Assembly: GCA_965223485.1 (NCBI GenBank)
Contig: OZ244993.1
Location: forward strand, 434,001 to 498,000
Length of the DNA: 64,000 nt
Reading direction: 5' to 3'
Origin: VXPQ01 sp965223485
Lineage (GTDB): Bacteria; Bacteroidota; Rhodothermia; Rhodothermales; VXPQ01
This document shows positions 1 through 8,312 of the stretch, one piece after another. A model generated the notes under the pieces. It saw only the letters and a program-made list of their open reading frames with translations, was not told the origin of the DNA and did not search any database. The position numbers and the translations under genes were made by a program. Numbering within the stretch: position 1 is the first letter of the stretch; each line of letters starts with the position of its first letter.

Positions 1-1678
1 TCTCCATGATGTTGGTCAACCGGTGCACGCTTTCGATTTCGACGCCATTGCAGGGCAGCACATTCGCGTGCATCTCACACACAAGGCCACGGCCTTTACG
101 ACCCTCGACGACAAGGAGCACACAATCCCTCCCGGCACAATCATGATTGCGGACGCCGAACGCGACGTAGCAATCGGTGGCGTTATGGGCGGGCAAAATT
201 CGGAGGTCCGCGAAACAACAAGAAACATACTCATCGAGTGCGCCTTCTTCGACCCATCGCATATCCGCAGGGCCGCGAAGGCGCTCGGCATTCAGAGCGA
301 TGCCTCCTATCGCTTCGAGCGTGGCGTCGATCCCACCGGGCAGGTACACGCTGCTGCCCGTGTCGCCGCCCTTATAGCAGAACTGGGCGATGGAACGGTC
401 GTCCCCGGTATGGTGGACGCACATCCCGCGCCTTCTTCGCCCAGGCATATTACCGTACATACAGAGCGGATAGACAGCTTGCTTGGCGTCCGCATCCCTC
501 TCGAAACCACCGAACGCCTGTTGCAATCCATCGGATTCGATATTGAACGACAAGGCAATGCGGAGGCATCCCGGCTTCGCTGTACCGTTCCCCCTTTCCG
601 ACCCGATATCGAGCGAGAAGTAGATGTAATCGAGGAGATTGTGCGTCTCTACGGGTATGACAACGTACCTGAGCCAGTCCAGGCGGCCTCCCTGTCGAGT
701 GGTACGTTGCACGAAAGCCCCGAAACACGCCTGAGACGGGCGGCCCGCACCCTGCTTGCCTGCACCGGCCACCGCGAAATCTACACGAACAGTATGTTAC
801 GGTCGGAAACGGCCGAGCAGTTTGCCAGGCTCGCAGGAGGCGCATCCGATAGTGTCGTCAGGACGCTGAATCCGATCTCCAGCGAAATGGCGGCCCTGCG
901 TCCCAGCCTGTTGCCCGGCGCCCTGCAGGTCATTGCTTTCAACCGCAATCATGGACAGCGCTCGCTGCGGTTTTTCGAATTCGGCCATGTGTTCCGTCGC
1001 ACGGACGATCAGGATCGAAACGAAACCGTCGTGGAAAACTATGCGGAGTATGAATCCTTTCTGCTGACTTTGTCGGGACAGGCAACGGCCACCGGTTGGA
1101 ATACGTCTGCCCGGGCTTTCGACCTGTTCGATGCGAAGGGCACGGTTGAAATGCTGCTCCGGCACGTTCGGACGCCCGATGTCCGTATGGCGCCCGCCCA
1201 TACCCCCGTGGCCGGAGCATCCTGCCGGCTTGACATCTTTTCAAATGATGTCCGCATTGGAAGCGTCCTTGAGATGGCTCCGGACCTTTCCGGCGGGAAC
1301 ACCCCGGAAGAAATCGTCTATACGGCGGAACTGAATTGGACCGAAGTGGTGCGGCTGGCAACGCCGTACCTTGATAGCACGTATCAACCTGTAGAACGCT
1401 ATCCCGCAGTGGACCGCGACATTGCCCTGGTCGTTGGCCGTGAGGAAGCGGCGGGAGCTATACTGCAAACGATTCGACGCGCCGGGGGGCGCCTGTTACA
1501 ACAGGCGCGTCTCTTTGACCTCTACGAAGGCGAACATGTAGGCCCGGACAAAAAAAGCGTGGCTTTTGCCCTGCGCTTTGGCGCCAACCGCACGCTCACA
1601 GATCGGGAAGTGAACAAAAGGATGACTCGTATCGTCCATGCGCTGGAAAAAGAACACGGCGCCTTTTTGCGGAGCTAA
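1..1678 (+). CDS. pheT: Phenylalanyl-tRNA synthetase beta subunit, 5'-truncated
   Basis: This subunit works with PheS to charge tRNA-Phe. The reading frame is open from base 2 and begins inside the protein with a GQPVHAFD motif typical of the beta subunit, so the first third lies outside the window. In order, I see the end of the B3/4 editing domain, a B5 domain (about bases 410-680, with RPDIEREVD and RLYGYDNVP), the catalytic-like core, and a C-terminal ferredoxin-fold anticodon-binding domain (about 1380-1675, YPAVDRDIALVV). The stop codon is at 1676-1678. A GTG at base 23 is internal and is not the start. Family membership is certain. Confidence 0.97.
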   Translation, partial: LHDVGQPVHAFDFDAIAGQHIRVHLTHKATAFTTLDDKEHTIPPGTIMIADAERDVAIGGVMGGQNSEVRETTRNILIECAFFDPSHIRRAAKALGIQSDASYRFERGVDPTGQVHAAARVAALIAELGDGTVVPGMVDAHPAPSSPRHITVHTERIDSLLGVRIPLETTERLLQSIGFDIERQGNAEASRLRCTVPPFRPDIEREVDVIEEIVRLYGYDNVPEPVQAASLSSGTLHESPETRLRRAARTLLACTGHREIYTNSMLRSETAEQFARLAGGASDSVVRTLNPISSEMAALRPSLLPGALQVIAFNRNHGQRSLRFFEFGHVFRRTDDQDRNETVVENYAEYESFLLTLSGQATATGWNTSARAFDLFDAKGTVEMLLRHVRTPDVRMAPAHTPVAGASCRLDIFSNDVRIGSVLEMAPDLSGGNTPEEIVYTAELNWTEVVRLATPYLDSTYQPVERYPAVDRDIALVVGREEAAGAILQTIRRAGGRLLQQARLFDLYEGEHVGPDKKSVAFALRFGANRTLTDREVNKRMTRIVHALEKEHGAFLRS

Positions 1679-1737
1679 CGGACTTCTATGCACACGTTGC
1701 GCATTCATCAAAACAGTATCCCCCTTGCCGCCCTGAC

Positions 1738-2103
1738 ATGTCGATGACCGAAAAGACGAGCGCTTCCATGCCAGAAGAACCCGATGCCGATGCGCCGAAC
1801 ATGGATCCTGGAATCGAACAGGGCGTGGGAGAACGTGCCGAAAAAGAGGAACCACCGCCGGAACCTGCCTCGCTTGATGCCTTGCGCTGCCGTGTCGAGG
1901 AAGCCGTCAAGGTCATTGAAGAGTTGCGCACAACCAACGCCGCCCTCATGAAACAAGTGAGCGAACTGGAAAAACGCCCCGAGATCGACCGGGACCATGC
2001 ATTCTTCTCGCTACCCCGCAATCCGGACTCGCTAAAGGACGACTTGCGTTCTTTCATTGAAATTCTCGACGAGTATATGGAACGGGAGCGCGACGATGCA
2101 TAA
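1738..2103 (+). CDS. Small acidic coiled-coil protein between pheT and zapA
   Basis: This 121-residue protein belongs to no family I can name. The first 50 residues are acidic and proline-rich, probably disordered. Residues about 50-80 look like a coiled coil (VEEAVKVIEELRTTNAALMKQVSELEKR), followed by a short acidic helical tail. It starts at an ATG 60 bases after pheT and ends 40 bases before zapA on the same strand, so it is probably co-transcribed with both. Position and coiled coil suggest a division-linked role like that of ZapB, but this is inference from context only. Confidence 0.75.
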   Translation: MSMTEKTSASMPEEPDADAPNMDPGIEQGVGERAEKEEPPPEPASLDALRCRVEEAVKVIEELRTTNAALMKQVSELEKRPEIDRDHAFFSLPRNPDSLKDDLRSFIEILDEYMERERDDA

Positions 2104-2142
2104 CGCACCCGCCACCTGATCCCGCATAAACCGATAATCACC

Positions 2143-2454
2143 GTGTCCCAGTCCATTCGCGTCCGCATTCTGAACCGCGACTATTCCCTGGAAGTAGACA
2201 GGCATAACGAGCAGCGTGTACGCAGCATTGCGCGATACGTCGATACCAAGATCAGGCAATTCCAGCGAGACCATCCCGATCAGTCGGACATAACGGGCCC
2301 GGTCATCGTGGCGCTGGGTATTGCCGAGGAACTCTTTGCAGAACGCGAGGGGCGGACCGCCGCCGAAACCGACCTGCATACGGATATCGGGCAACTCATT
2401 GCCTCCCTGGACGCGGTGCTGGTTTCCGGCGAATCGGTTGTTGCAGGGGAGTGA
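2143..2454 (+). CDS. zapA: Cell division protein ZapA
   Basis: ZapA binds FtsZ and bundles its filaments at the division ring. The 103-residue product matches the family in length and pattern. It has an N-terminal strand-helix part (SIRVRILNRDYSLEVD, then EQRVRSIARYVDTKIRQF) followed by a long C-terminal helix that should form the coiled coil. It starts at GTG; no better ATG is in frame. It is the last gene of the pheT cluster. In many Bacteroidota zapA is followed by the 6S RNA gene and rny; here the next gene belongs to an unrelated accessory block. Confidence 0.9.
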   Translation: MSQSIRVRILNRDYSLEVDRHNEQRVRSIARYVDTKIRQFQRDHPDQSDITGPVIVALGIAEELFAEREGRTAAETDLHTDIGQLIASLDAVLVSGESVVAGE

Positions 2455-2502
2455 GGGGGTTACGGTTATTTCATAGGCATCATTGGCCCTGTACGGGGCG
2501 TG

Positions 2503-2553
2503 TCCCCATTGAACCATAACGCCGCTTGTACAGTTTAGCGGACACGGCCACGA
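2503..2553 (+). repeat. Inverted repeat in the zapA-island gap
   Basis: The 131-base gap after zapA contains CGTGTCC near 2510 and its reverse complement GGACACG near 2540, separated by about 26 bases. The ends of the gap carry a G-run and a C-run that could also pair. A small structured RNA is possible, and this is where Bacteroidota often keep 6S RNA, but I cannot draw a convincing 6S fold. It could equally be a terminator or an island boundary. Confidence 0.3.
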
Positions 2554-2585
2554 GGATTGGCAACAACTATTAAGCCCCAAATATC

Positions 2586-3395
2586 ATGCCCCCCATCCCA
2601 GAACTTCCCGACCCGACAACAGTAGCCGGTGCTTATTTAGCGCAAAACATGCTCAAAAGGCTACTCGGCCCCACGGCGGATTATTTGGGCGAAAACATCA
2701 AAGAGCTTGTAGAGAGAAGAAGGGACAATCTTGAAAAGATACTCTCCAATGCAACGAAAAAGGCAGGGCCTCGACTCGACTCGCCTGGCCGGGTGCCTCC
2801 TAAGGTTCTTAAAGGGGTAATAAATGAAGGTACGTATGCCGAGGACCCTATTGCCGTAGAGTACTTCGGTGGAGTATTGGCCTCCTCAAGAACAGCAACG
2901 GGCCGAGATGACCGGGGTGCCCGGATCATTAAAACGATTGACAATCTTTCGACATATCAACTCAGGACTCATTACCTCATATACTCAACGACAGCACACA
3001 TTTTCTCGAAATCCGACAACACGTTTTCGTTACCTGAGAATCGCCGTAAAATGATGATTTTCTTTACAATGGACGGGTATCTCAATTCAATGGCACTCTC
3101 TAAAGATGACATGCTTAATCTGCCAATCCTTATATCACACATTTTTTATGGGCTTGTATCGGATGGCCTTATAGGCGAAAACGCGGGTTGGGGCGGTAAA
3201 GAAGCACTCCAAAAGGTACACTCAAGCGCTACCGGCTATGGAATCATTGTACAGCCCTCATCGTTGGGTGCAGAGCTTTTCCTTGCGGCGTTTGGCCATG
3301 GAGACAAGCCGATTGACTATCTCCTGTCTGGCAATCTGGAGGAGCAAGTGGATGGCATCCCCCCCTTTGTCCCAGGCGCAATCGCAGTGAAATAA
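2586..3395 (+). CDS. Abi-alpha (DUF4393)-like putative phage-defence protein
   Basis: This 269-residue protein has the hallmarks I associate with the Abi_alpha/DUF4393 family. They are an N-terminal helix with LLGPTADYLGE, a basic helix (VERRRDNLEKIL), then RVPPKVLKGVINEG, AVEYFGGVLASSR, DDRGARI and LSTYQLRTHYLIY. The family is linked to abortive infection by homology, and its mechanism is not something I can state. No signal peptide or clear membrane span is visible. It is alone on the plus strand and converges on the small gene ending at 3405. It sits within 1 kb of a restriction-modification gene, which supports a defence reading. The family call is fairly sure; the function is inferred. 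Confidence 0.7.
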   Translation: MPPIPELPDPTTVAGAYLAQNMLKRLLGPTADYLGENIKELVERRRDNLEKILSNATKKAGPRLDSPGRVPPKVLKGVINEGTYAEDPIAVEYFGGVLASSRTATGRDDRGARIIKTIDNLSTYQLRTHYLIYSTTAHIFSKSDNTFSLPENRRKMMIFFTMDGYLNSMALSKDDMLNLPILISHIFYGLVSDGLIGENAGWGGKEALQKVHSSATGYGIIVQPSSLGAELFLAAFGHGDKPIDYLLSGNLEEQVDGIPPFVPGAIAVK

Positions 3396-3404
3396 TCCAT
3401 ATAC

Positions 3405-3599
3405 CTACCAATATGTGAACCACCAATCGGGAAAGGCCGCCGCAATTTTCTTTTTTCTTTCCGTGAGTGGAAGCCTCTCCCATTGAGACTTCGATGGAAA
3501 GGTCCATTGCTTGCTCTCACCAGGCTTGGGCAGTGAAAAGATTAAGGTTTCCTTACCAGATGCGGACACATGCGTTTGCACGACGTTGTTATTGCTCAT
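3405..3599 (-). CDS. Small unknown protein, 64 residues
   Basis: I do not recognise this protein. It is soluble-looking, with an N-terminal strand-rich part (VVQTHVSASGKETLIFSLP) and a tryptophan-rich end (QWERLPLTERKKKIAAAFPDWWF). I chose the ATG at 3599; an in-frame ATG at 3611 would add four residues. It converges with the Abi-alpha-like gene, leaving 9 bases between the stop codons. Its amino-acid make-up looks like a real protein, but with no homologue in mind it could still be a chance reading frame. Confidence 0.45.
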   Translation of the reverse strand: MSNNNVVQTHVSASGKETLIFSLPKPGESKQWTFPSKSQWERLPLTERKKKIAAAFPDWWFTYW

Positions 3600-3631
3600 A
3601 TATCCAAGCATCCTCCGGGCGGTTTGTCTAA

Positions 3632-3673
3632 CATTGTATAAAGGTCCCGAAAATCAGGGGACTATATACAATG
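3632..3673. repeat. Imperfect hairpin upstream of the 64-residue gene
   Basis: A perfect 9-base arm pair (CATTGTATA at 3632-3640 and TATACAATG at 3665-3673) encloses a second pairing (GGTCCC with GGGAC) around an 8-base loop. It lies in the 112-base gap between two minus-strand island genes, just upstream of the 64-residue gene. It could be a terminator for the gene starting at 4254, an operator, or a small mobile-element remnant. No T-run follows on the minus strand. Confidence 0.45.
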
Positions 3674-3723
3674 CTTGACAAAGTGTCCCGATCCACCGTG
3701 GTAAATGCTCATTTGGTCGAATC

Positions 3724-4254
3724 TTAGGGTTGGGCCGACCTCGGGTTCTTTACAAAACTGGGCAGCCCTACAGCATCTCCAATGGTACGTCCTAACTTAT
3801 TCATTTCTTTGAGATTATCCTCCGATCTTTTCTGTCTTGCCTCGCGCTCTGAGTCTGTTATTCCCGATTGCACGAGGCGTTGTTCGTGAACTGGATGAGA
3901 AGTAGCCGCTGCCATAAATTTCCCAAAATCGTCGTTGACGGAGTCGCTAAGATACAGGCAGTTATTTTTCCACCACCCCCACCCCTTTGCTATATCCTGA
4001 GCAAGGTCTTGTCTCGAACTCACAGACATGTCGGTCCCAAGCGCCTTGGAGAAAACATCCCACCATATAGCATAGGCTTCTTGATGAGCCTTTAGTCGCT
4101 TTCCAAGTTCAGCCATCGAGAGTTGGTGTTCTCTGTCTTTCTCTTGTTGTTTTACGGTCTCCTGAATCGCCATCTTTGATGCGCAAAACGAAATAAGACT
4201 TCCGATTACAGCACCCAATAGGCCAAATATTGCCGGTAAGATAATTTCTGTCAT
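3724..4254 (-). CDS. Single-span membrane protein of unknown function
   Basis: This 176-residue protein begins with one strong membrane helix (residues about 4-26, ILPAIFGLLGAVIGSLISF). A charged, probably coiled helix follows (ETVKQQEKDREHQLSMAELGKRLKAHQEAY), then a mostly helical soluble domain with several tryptophans. The topology suggests an anchored protein with a cytoplasmic body. I know no family for it. It lies 50 bases downstream of the MmeI-like gene on the same strand and is probably read from the same message, so it may be part of the same defence module; that is inference. Confidence 0.65.
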   Translation of the reverse strand: MTEIILPAIFGLLGAVIGSLISFCASKMAIQETVKQQEKDREHQLSMAELGKRLKAHQEAYAIWWDVFSKALGTDMSVSSRQDLAQDIAKGWGWWKNNCLYLSDSVNDDFGKFMAAATSHPVHEQRLVQSGITDSEREARQKRSEDNLKEMNKLGRTIGDAVGLPSFVKNPRSAQP

Positions 4255-4304
4255 TTTATCAAGCTTTAGGATTTTAGTTGGGGCTTATATACCAAAGTAA
4301 CCGC

Positions 4305-7100
4305 TCACAGATCGGAGCGTCTTTTTTTTCTTACTCCCTTCGCCACCAGCGGCTCCATCATCTTCTCGTACAGTCCCAGCAGATACTCCACCCGCTCTCG
4401 CTCACTCGCAAACCCGCTGCGGCGATAAAGCCGATCCACGGCGCGGTCGAGGGTCTGGTGCGCCTTTCGGAGATTGGGCGGCATGATATCGGGATCGTAG
4501 AGATCGGCCAGGGAAGAGTCGGGATGAGCAGCGCGGGCGTCGAGGACGGCTTGTGCGAGCGGTTCCAGTTTGGCGATGCTCGGGCTATTGGTATGGGATC
4601 TCGGCGGCATCGGAAAAGTGTTGTACACGAGACCACTCGAATAGCGGTAATCGCTTTTCAGTCGCCCGCCGATATATCTTAGCCAAGCCATGTGCATGGC
4701 GGACGTCAGTATGGCAAATTGCCAAAGCTGCGCATTTTCCATGACCAGTAATGCATTACTTGGGATAGTGGGGGGATTCAACCAGCCAATGGGCACGTAT
4801 TGGCGGCGTTCCGAACTGGTTTCAGGAATGACCAGAAATGCAGTTTTCGGAATGACGGAAACGTGATATTCGGTGGGGCGCTCGGCGAGCGACTGACCCA
4901 ATCGACCAGCCTGCTCGGCTCGATAACGCCTGACTGTATGAATTCTCTCCATGACATTCGGCAACGAGCGCAGGAGTGCTGGCGATTGACCGGATACGTG
5001 CAGAATCCAGCGTGCTCTGTCGTTTATATATTCGGCGCTCCCGACGAATGGTCTCAGCAAGTCAACCGCTTGCGGCTCCAGAGCAACGAAGTCCGCTTTT
5101 TCTTTTTCCCGGAAAATGTAGTGTCCGCCATCCACGGGCTTGGTCCCAACGCGGATTTTCGGAAGATGGCCCATGGAGGTTCGCTGTCTCTTTACCACCA
5201 GATACGGATTCGTCAAATGACCGGTGTCAATAAGGTATGGACTGATGGCCGACACCTGGATTTCATGCGGGGCCTCTGTCGGTGTCTGGTATGTGAATAA
5301 CCGCCGTCCACTGGCTATGGATTTCCGGTCGGACAGCCCGATAATCACCACATGCACATGCGCCATGCCCCTCGCGTCCGAACCCCAGGCGAAGGTGCGA
5401 TGGGCAAAGGAAATTTCCAGGTTATAGCGATCGAACAAAGCAGGCCACAACTGCGCTACCTGCTCGCCTTGCGTAATAGAATTGGTGGCCACAAAGCCGA
5501 TCCGGGCGCGCTTCCCGCGAAAATATTCGCCAGCTTTGAGAAACCATGCCGCGACATAATCCAACCGCGATCCCGACGCGCCAAGTCTTGCCATGAGCGC
5601 CTTGGCCTGTACTTGTTTTTCCCTGATGCGCATGACAAATCCCCCGAACGGCGGATTGCCGAGCACGTACGAACACTCCTCCGGCGGCAATACCTCGCCC
5701 CAGTCCATCTCCAGCGCATCCCCGTGCACGATGTGCGGAGACGTCTTGAGCGGGATGCGTACGTACGTCTCCCCGAATTCCAGGCTCAGGCGGTTGTTCA
5801 TGATGTGATCCATCATCCACAGGGCCACCTCCGCGATCCGGGCCGGAAATTCTCCCAGCTCGATCCCGTAGAACTGATCGACATTCACCACCGAAAGCAG
5901 ACTGGCCAGCACATCGACTTGTCTGCGGGGCCGGGTTTCTTTCAGCACCTCAATCTCCAGGGTGCGCAGCTCCCTGTAGGCGATAATCAGGAAGTTGCCG
6001 CAGCCGCAGGCGGGATCGAGGAAACGCAGTCTGCCGAGCCGCTGCTGGAAAGCAAGCAGTTCCGGAAGGCGACGGCTGTCCCTGCGGGCCTTGAGCCGGG
6101 CGAACTCCGCCCGAAGATCGTCGAGAAAGAGCGGTTCGATGACCTTGAGAATGTTCTTTTCGGTGGTGTAGTGCGCGCCCTGCCTTCGCCGCTCGTCCTT
6201 GTCCATGACGGACTGGAACAGGGAGCCGAAGATGGCCGGGGAGATATTCGACCAGTCGAACCGGCAGGCGTCGAGCAGCCGCTCCCGCATGGAGGCGTCG
6301 AAAGAGGGAATGCGGAGCGGCCCGTCGAAAAGGTCCCCGTTCACGTAGGGGAACCGGCCAAGGTCCTCGTCGAGATTGCCGGAGCGTTCGTCTTCCGGCG
6401 TATCGAGGACCTGGAAAAGCTGGGCGAGCCATCCGCCGAGGTCCGAACCGTCTTCCTGCGTGCGGTTCTCCAGCAGATTGAGGAAGATGTCCCCGGCCCC
6501 GAAGATGCCGGTGTCGTCGGCAAAGAGGCAGAAGACTATACGAACAAGGAACTGCTCAAGATCGTGTCCCTTGTAGCCGGAGGCTTCGAGGGCATCGTGG
6601 AGTTTGCCCACCCGTTCGGCGGCCTTGATGTTTACGGGGTCCTGGTCCTTGAACGAGTGCTTCTGTACGCCGATGATGAAGCCGAACTTCTCCACATGGG
6701 CGGGCAGGTCTTTGAGCGCAAAGGCGGCTCGTTCGTCTTCTTTCAGATCATATAGCTCGAACGTCTGGAAATCGCTCAGCAGGATATAGCGCGGCAGATC
6801 GGTATCCTTGAGACCGGGGAAGTAGGAGAGGGCCTGCGTTTTGGCCTTCCCGAGGTCACGCCCCACGCTTTTCTGCTCCACGAGTAGTTTGCCCTTCCAG
6901 AAGAGGTCGATGAACCCGCGTTTGCCGCCCAGCATCTTCACGGGTTCCTCGAACGTCGCCACCCGCTCTACGGGCATACCGAATACGTCGAAGAAGTCCC
7001 GGTAGAAAAGCTGTGTCTCACCCTTTTCGTAGCCAGCGCCTTCCCACTTGCGAGCGAATTTCGCCGCACGCGGGCGTATTTTATCCCAAGACAGGGGCAT
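4305..7100 (-). CDS. MmeI-like type IIL restriction-modification enzyme
   Basis: One 931-residue chain appears to carry both DNA cleavage and N6-adenine methylation, as in MmeI (919 residues). Near the N-terminus a D-X9-E-X-K nuclease motif is intact (Asp65, Glu75, Lys77; FIDLF and VEQKS). A helical spacer follows, then a gamma-class methyltransferase with SAM motif DPACGCGNF (362-370) and catalytic NPPF (482-485). The target-recognition region and a helical C-terminus complete the chain. I chose the ATG at 7100 because MPLSWDKIR is the usual family start; a TTG at 7121 would add seven residues. No separate specificity or nuclease gene is nearby, which fits a self-contained enzyme. The cut site cannot be read from sequence alone. 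Confidence 0.88.
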   Translation of the reverse strand: MPLSWDKIRPRAAKFARKWEGAGYEKGETQLFYRDFFDVFGMPVERVATFEEPVKMLGGKRGFIDLFWKGKLLVEQKSVGRDLGKAKTQALSYFPGLKDTDLPRYILLSDFQTFELYDLKEDERAAFALKDLPAHVEKFGFIIGVQKHSFKDQDPVNIKAAERVGKLHDALEASGYKGHDLEQFLVRIVFCLFADDTGIFGAGDIFLNLLENRTQEDGSDLGGWLAQLFQVLDTPEDERSGNLDEDLGRFPYVNGDLFDGPLRIPSFDASMRERLLDACRFDWSNISPAIFGSLFQSVMDKDERRRQGAHYTTEKNILKVIEPLFLDDLRAEFARLKARRDSRRLPELLAFQQRLGRLRFLDPACGCGNFLIIAYRELRTLEIEVLKETRPRRQVDVLASLLSVVNVDQFYGIELGEFPARIAEVALWMMDHIMNNRLSLEFGETYVRIPLKTSPHIVHGDALEMDWGEVLPPEECSYVLGNPPFGGFVMRIREKQVQAKALMARLGASGSRLDYVAAWFLKAGEYFRGKRARIGFVATNSITQGEQVAQLWPALFDRYNLEISFAHRTFAWGSDARGMAHVHVVIIGLSDRKSIASGRRLFTYQTPTEAPHEIQVSAISPYLIDTGHLTNPYLVVKRQRTSMGHLPKIRVGTKPVDGGHYIFREKEKADFVALEPQAVDLLRPFVGSAEYINDRARWILHVSGQSPALLRSLPNVMERIHTVRRYRAEQAGRLGQSLAERPTEYHVSVIPKTAFLVIPETSSERRQYVPIGWLNPPTIPSNALLVMENAQLWQFAILTSAMHMAWLRYIGGRLKSDYRYSSGLVYNTFPMPPRSHTNSPSIAKLEPLAQAVLDARAAHPDSSLADLYDPDIMPPNLRKAHQTLDRAVDRLYRRSGFASERERVEYLLGLYEKMMEPLVAKGVRKKRRSDL

Positions 7101-7252
7101 GCGTTGTTTTTTGTAAGTCAAAATTCGCGCACATAGTAAACAATACTCATCAGTTCCATAACCCCCGATCGATACTCTGGCGCAGAGGGCCGCCGTTGTT
7201 CAGGGCATGGAGGGGCGACGGCTGCGGTACGTGGATTTGATTGCGTGAGGGG

Positions 7253-7792
7253 CTATTCGGGTGCTTCCAGTCCATGTATAGCCAACAGCACATCGCGGAG
7301 TTCTATGGCCACAACGTTCTCAATGTCAGTAAGGGTCAGGCCGTAATTATAGGCTGAAATTTGCATTTTGTCAGACATTCCTGGTGAAGACGCGTAATTC
7401 TTCGCCCCTCGGACGTAATCGAAACAAAACTGCTGAACACCATATGCGGTATGAATCTCATTGGGAACATGTATGTTTGACACCACGATCTGTACCCAAT
7501 CCTTGGCACCAACCTCCTCGGAGATTCTAATACCGAGTTCGTTGAGCGTGATGGGGCTTCGGTTCGATGTGGGTCCTCCCTGTCTCCCAAGAAGCACGTT
7601 ATCAATCCGGTCTCCCAATGCCCGGATTTCATTGCGCACCTCCTTAAAGCCGTCGTTAACGTCTTTCCTCCACTCGCCCAAACCATTTCTCCACTCGTCC
7701 AAACCGCCCCGCCAATACGCAAAAGCAACGATTGCACCCACTATAGCCAAAAGTACGGCCACATTGGAAAGGATTTCCCACAAATTGTTCAT
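7253..7792 (-). CDS. Single-span membrane protein with helical C-terminal domain
   Basis: This 179-residue protein has an N-terminal membrane helix (about residues 8-27, NVAVLLAIVGAIVAFAYW). Next come a near-repeat (GLDEWRN then GLGEWRK) and a coiled-coil-like stretch (GFKEVRNEIRALGDRIDNVL). The C-terminal domain starts at SPITLNELGIRISEE and includes VQQFCFDYV and LRDVLLAIHGLE. I have an impression of similar membrane-anchored unknowns in other genomes but no family name. It lies about 150 bases upstream of the restriction enzyme on the same strand. A sensing or anchoring role in the island is speculation. Confidence 0.7.
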   Translation of the reverse strand: MNNLWEILSNVAVLLAIVGAIVAFAYWRGGLDEWRNGLGEWRKDVNDGFKEVRNEIRALGDRIDNVLLGRQGGPTSNRSPITLNELGIRISEEVGAKDWVQIVVSNIHVPNEIHTAYGVQQFCFDYVRGAKNYASSPGMSDKMQISAYNYGLTLTDIENVVAIELRDVLLAIHGLEAPE

Positions 7793-7866
7793 GGCTTTCG
7801 CGAGAGTTTATAGAACGCCTGACCCACAGACCCGTCGAGCAAAACCCAATTTAACGTCATCTTGGC

Positions 7867-8121
7867 TCATGGCTGCTTCCCCGTTGCTGAAACATTTATA
7901 TAACCTGATGAGGTCTTGATGCCAACGACCTCTCCCTCGAAAACAGTCCTTTTCCCAGAAAAAGCCTTAACCTGATCTCCCACGAGGGGCGCTTGCCCAT
8001 CGGCCTTAAGGGAAATAGACCAAGACAAAGAGGCGTTTTTTTGAGATTGCACACTAAATTGTATATTCACCGCCGCAGATTGCTTGGCCAGCGGATCCCC
8101 GGCCTCTATTGTAATAAGCAT
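7867..8121 (-). CDS. Small beta-rich unknown protein
   Basis: This 84-residue protein starts at an ATG and has no membrane span or cysteine. Its pattern alternates strands, with PLVGDQVKAFSGKRTVFEGEVVGI near the middle. That pattern loosely resembles the beta-barrel start of phage tail or baseplate hub proteins, but the likeness is weak and I do not assign a function. It is the most upstream minus-strand gene of the accessory island, 74 bases ahead of the 179-residue membrane protein. Confidence 0.45.
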   Translation of the reverse strand: MLITIEAGDPLAKQSAAVNIQFSVQSQKNASLSWSISLKADGQAPLVGDQVKAFSGKRTVFEGEVVGIKTSSGYINVSATGKQP

Positions 8122-8312
8122 GGTCGTTCAAGGGTTGGGGTTTATGTCGTGCTTGTGCGGCCTGTAATTTCGCACTTTTTAATATACGCAATCAAGGCGT
8201 TTTTGTGCCGCCGGATCCAAAGGATCACCTCTGGTTGCCCTAACAAAAACGGGGCGCCGCAAGAAATGCAACGAGACGTGCTCCGCGTTAACCAGACAGA
8301 TTTCCGCATTCT

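Noticed and set aside
4316..4333. Run of eight T bases near the end of the MmeI-like gene as a phase-variation tract
   Set aside because: It encodes lysines at the extreme C-terminus, so slippage there would barely change the protein.
5352..6755. 467-residue frame on the plus strand
   Set aside because: It lies wholly antisense to the MmeI-like gene, has no recognisable motif and is explained by GC-rich codon usage.
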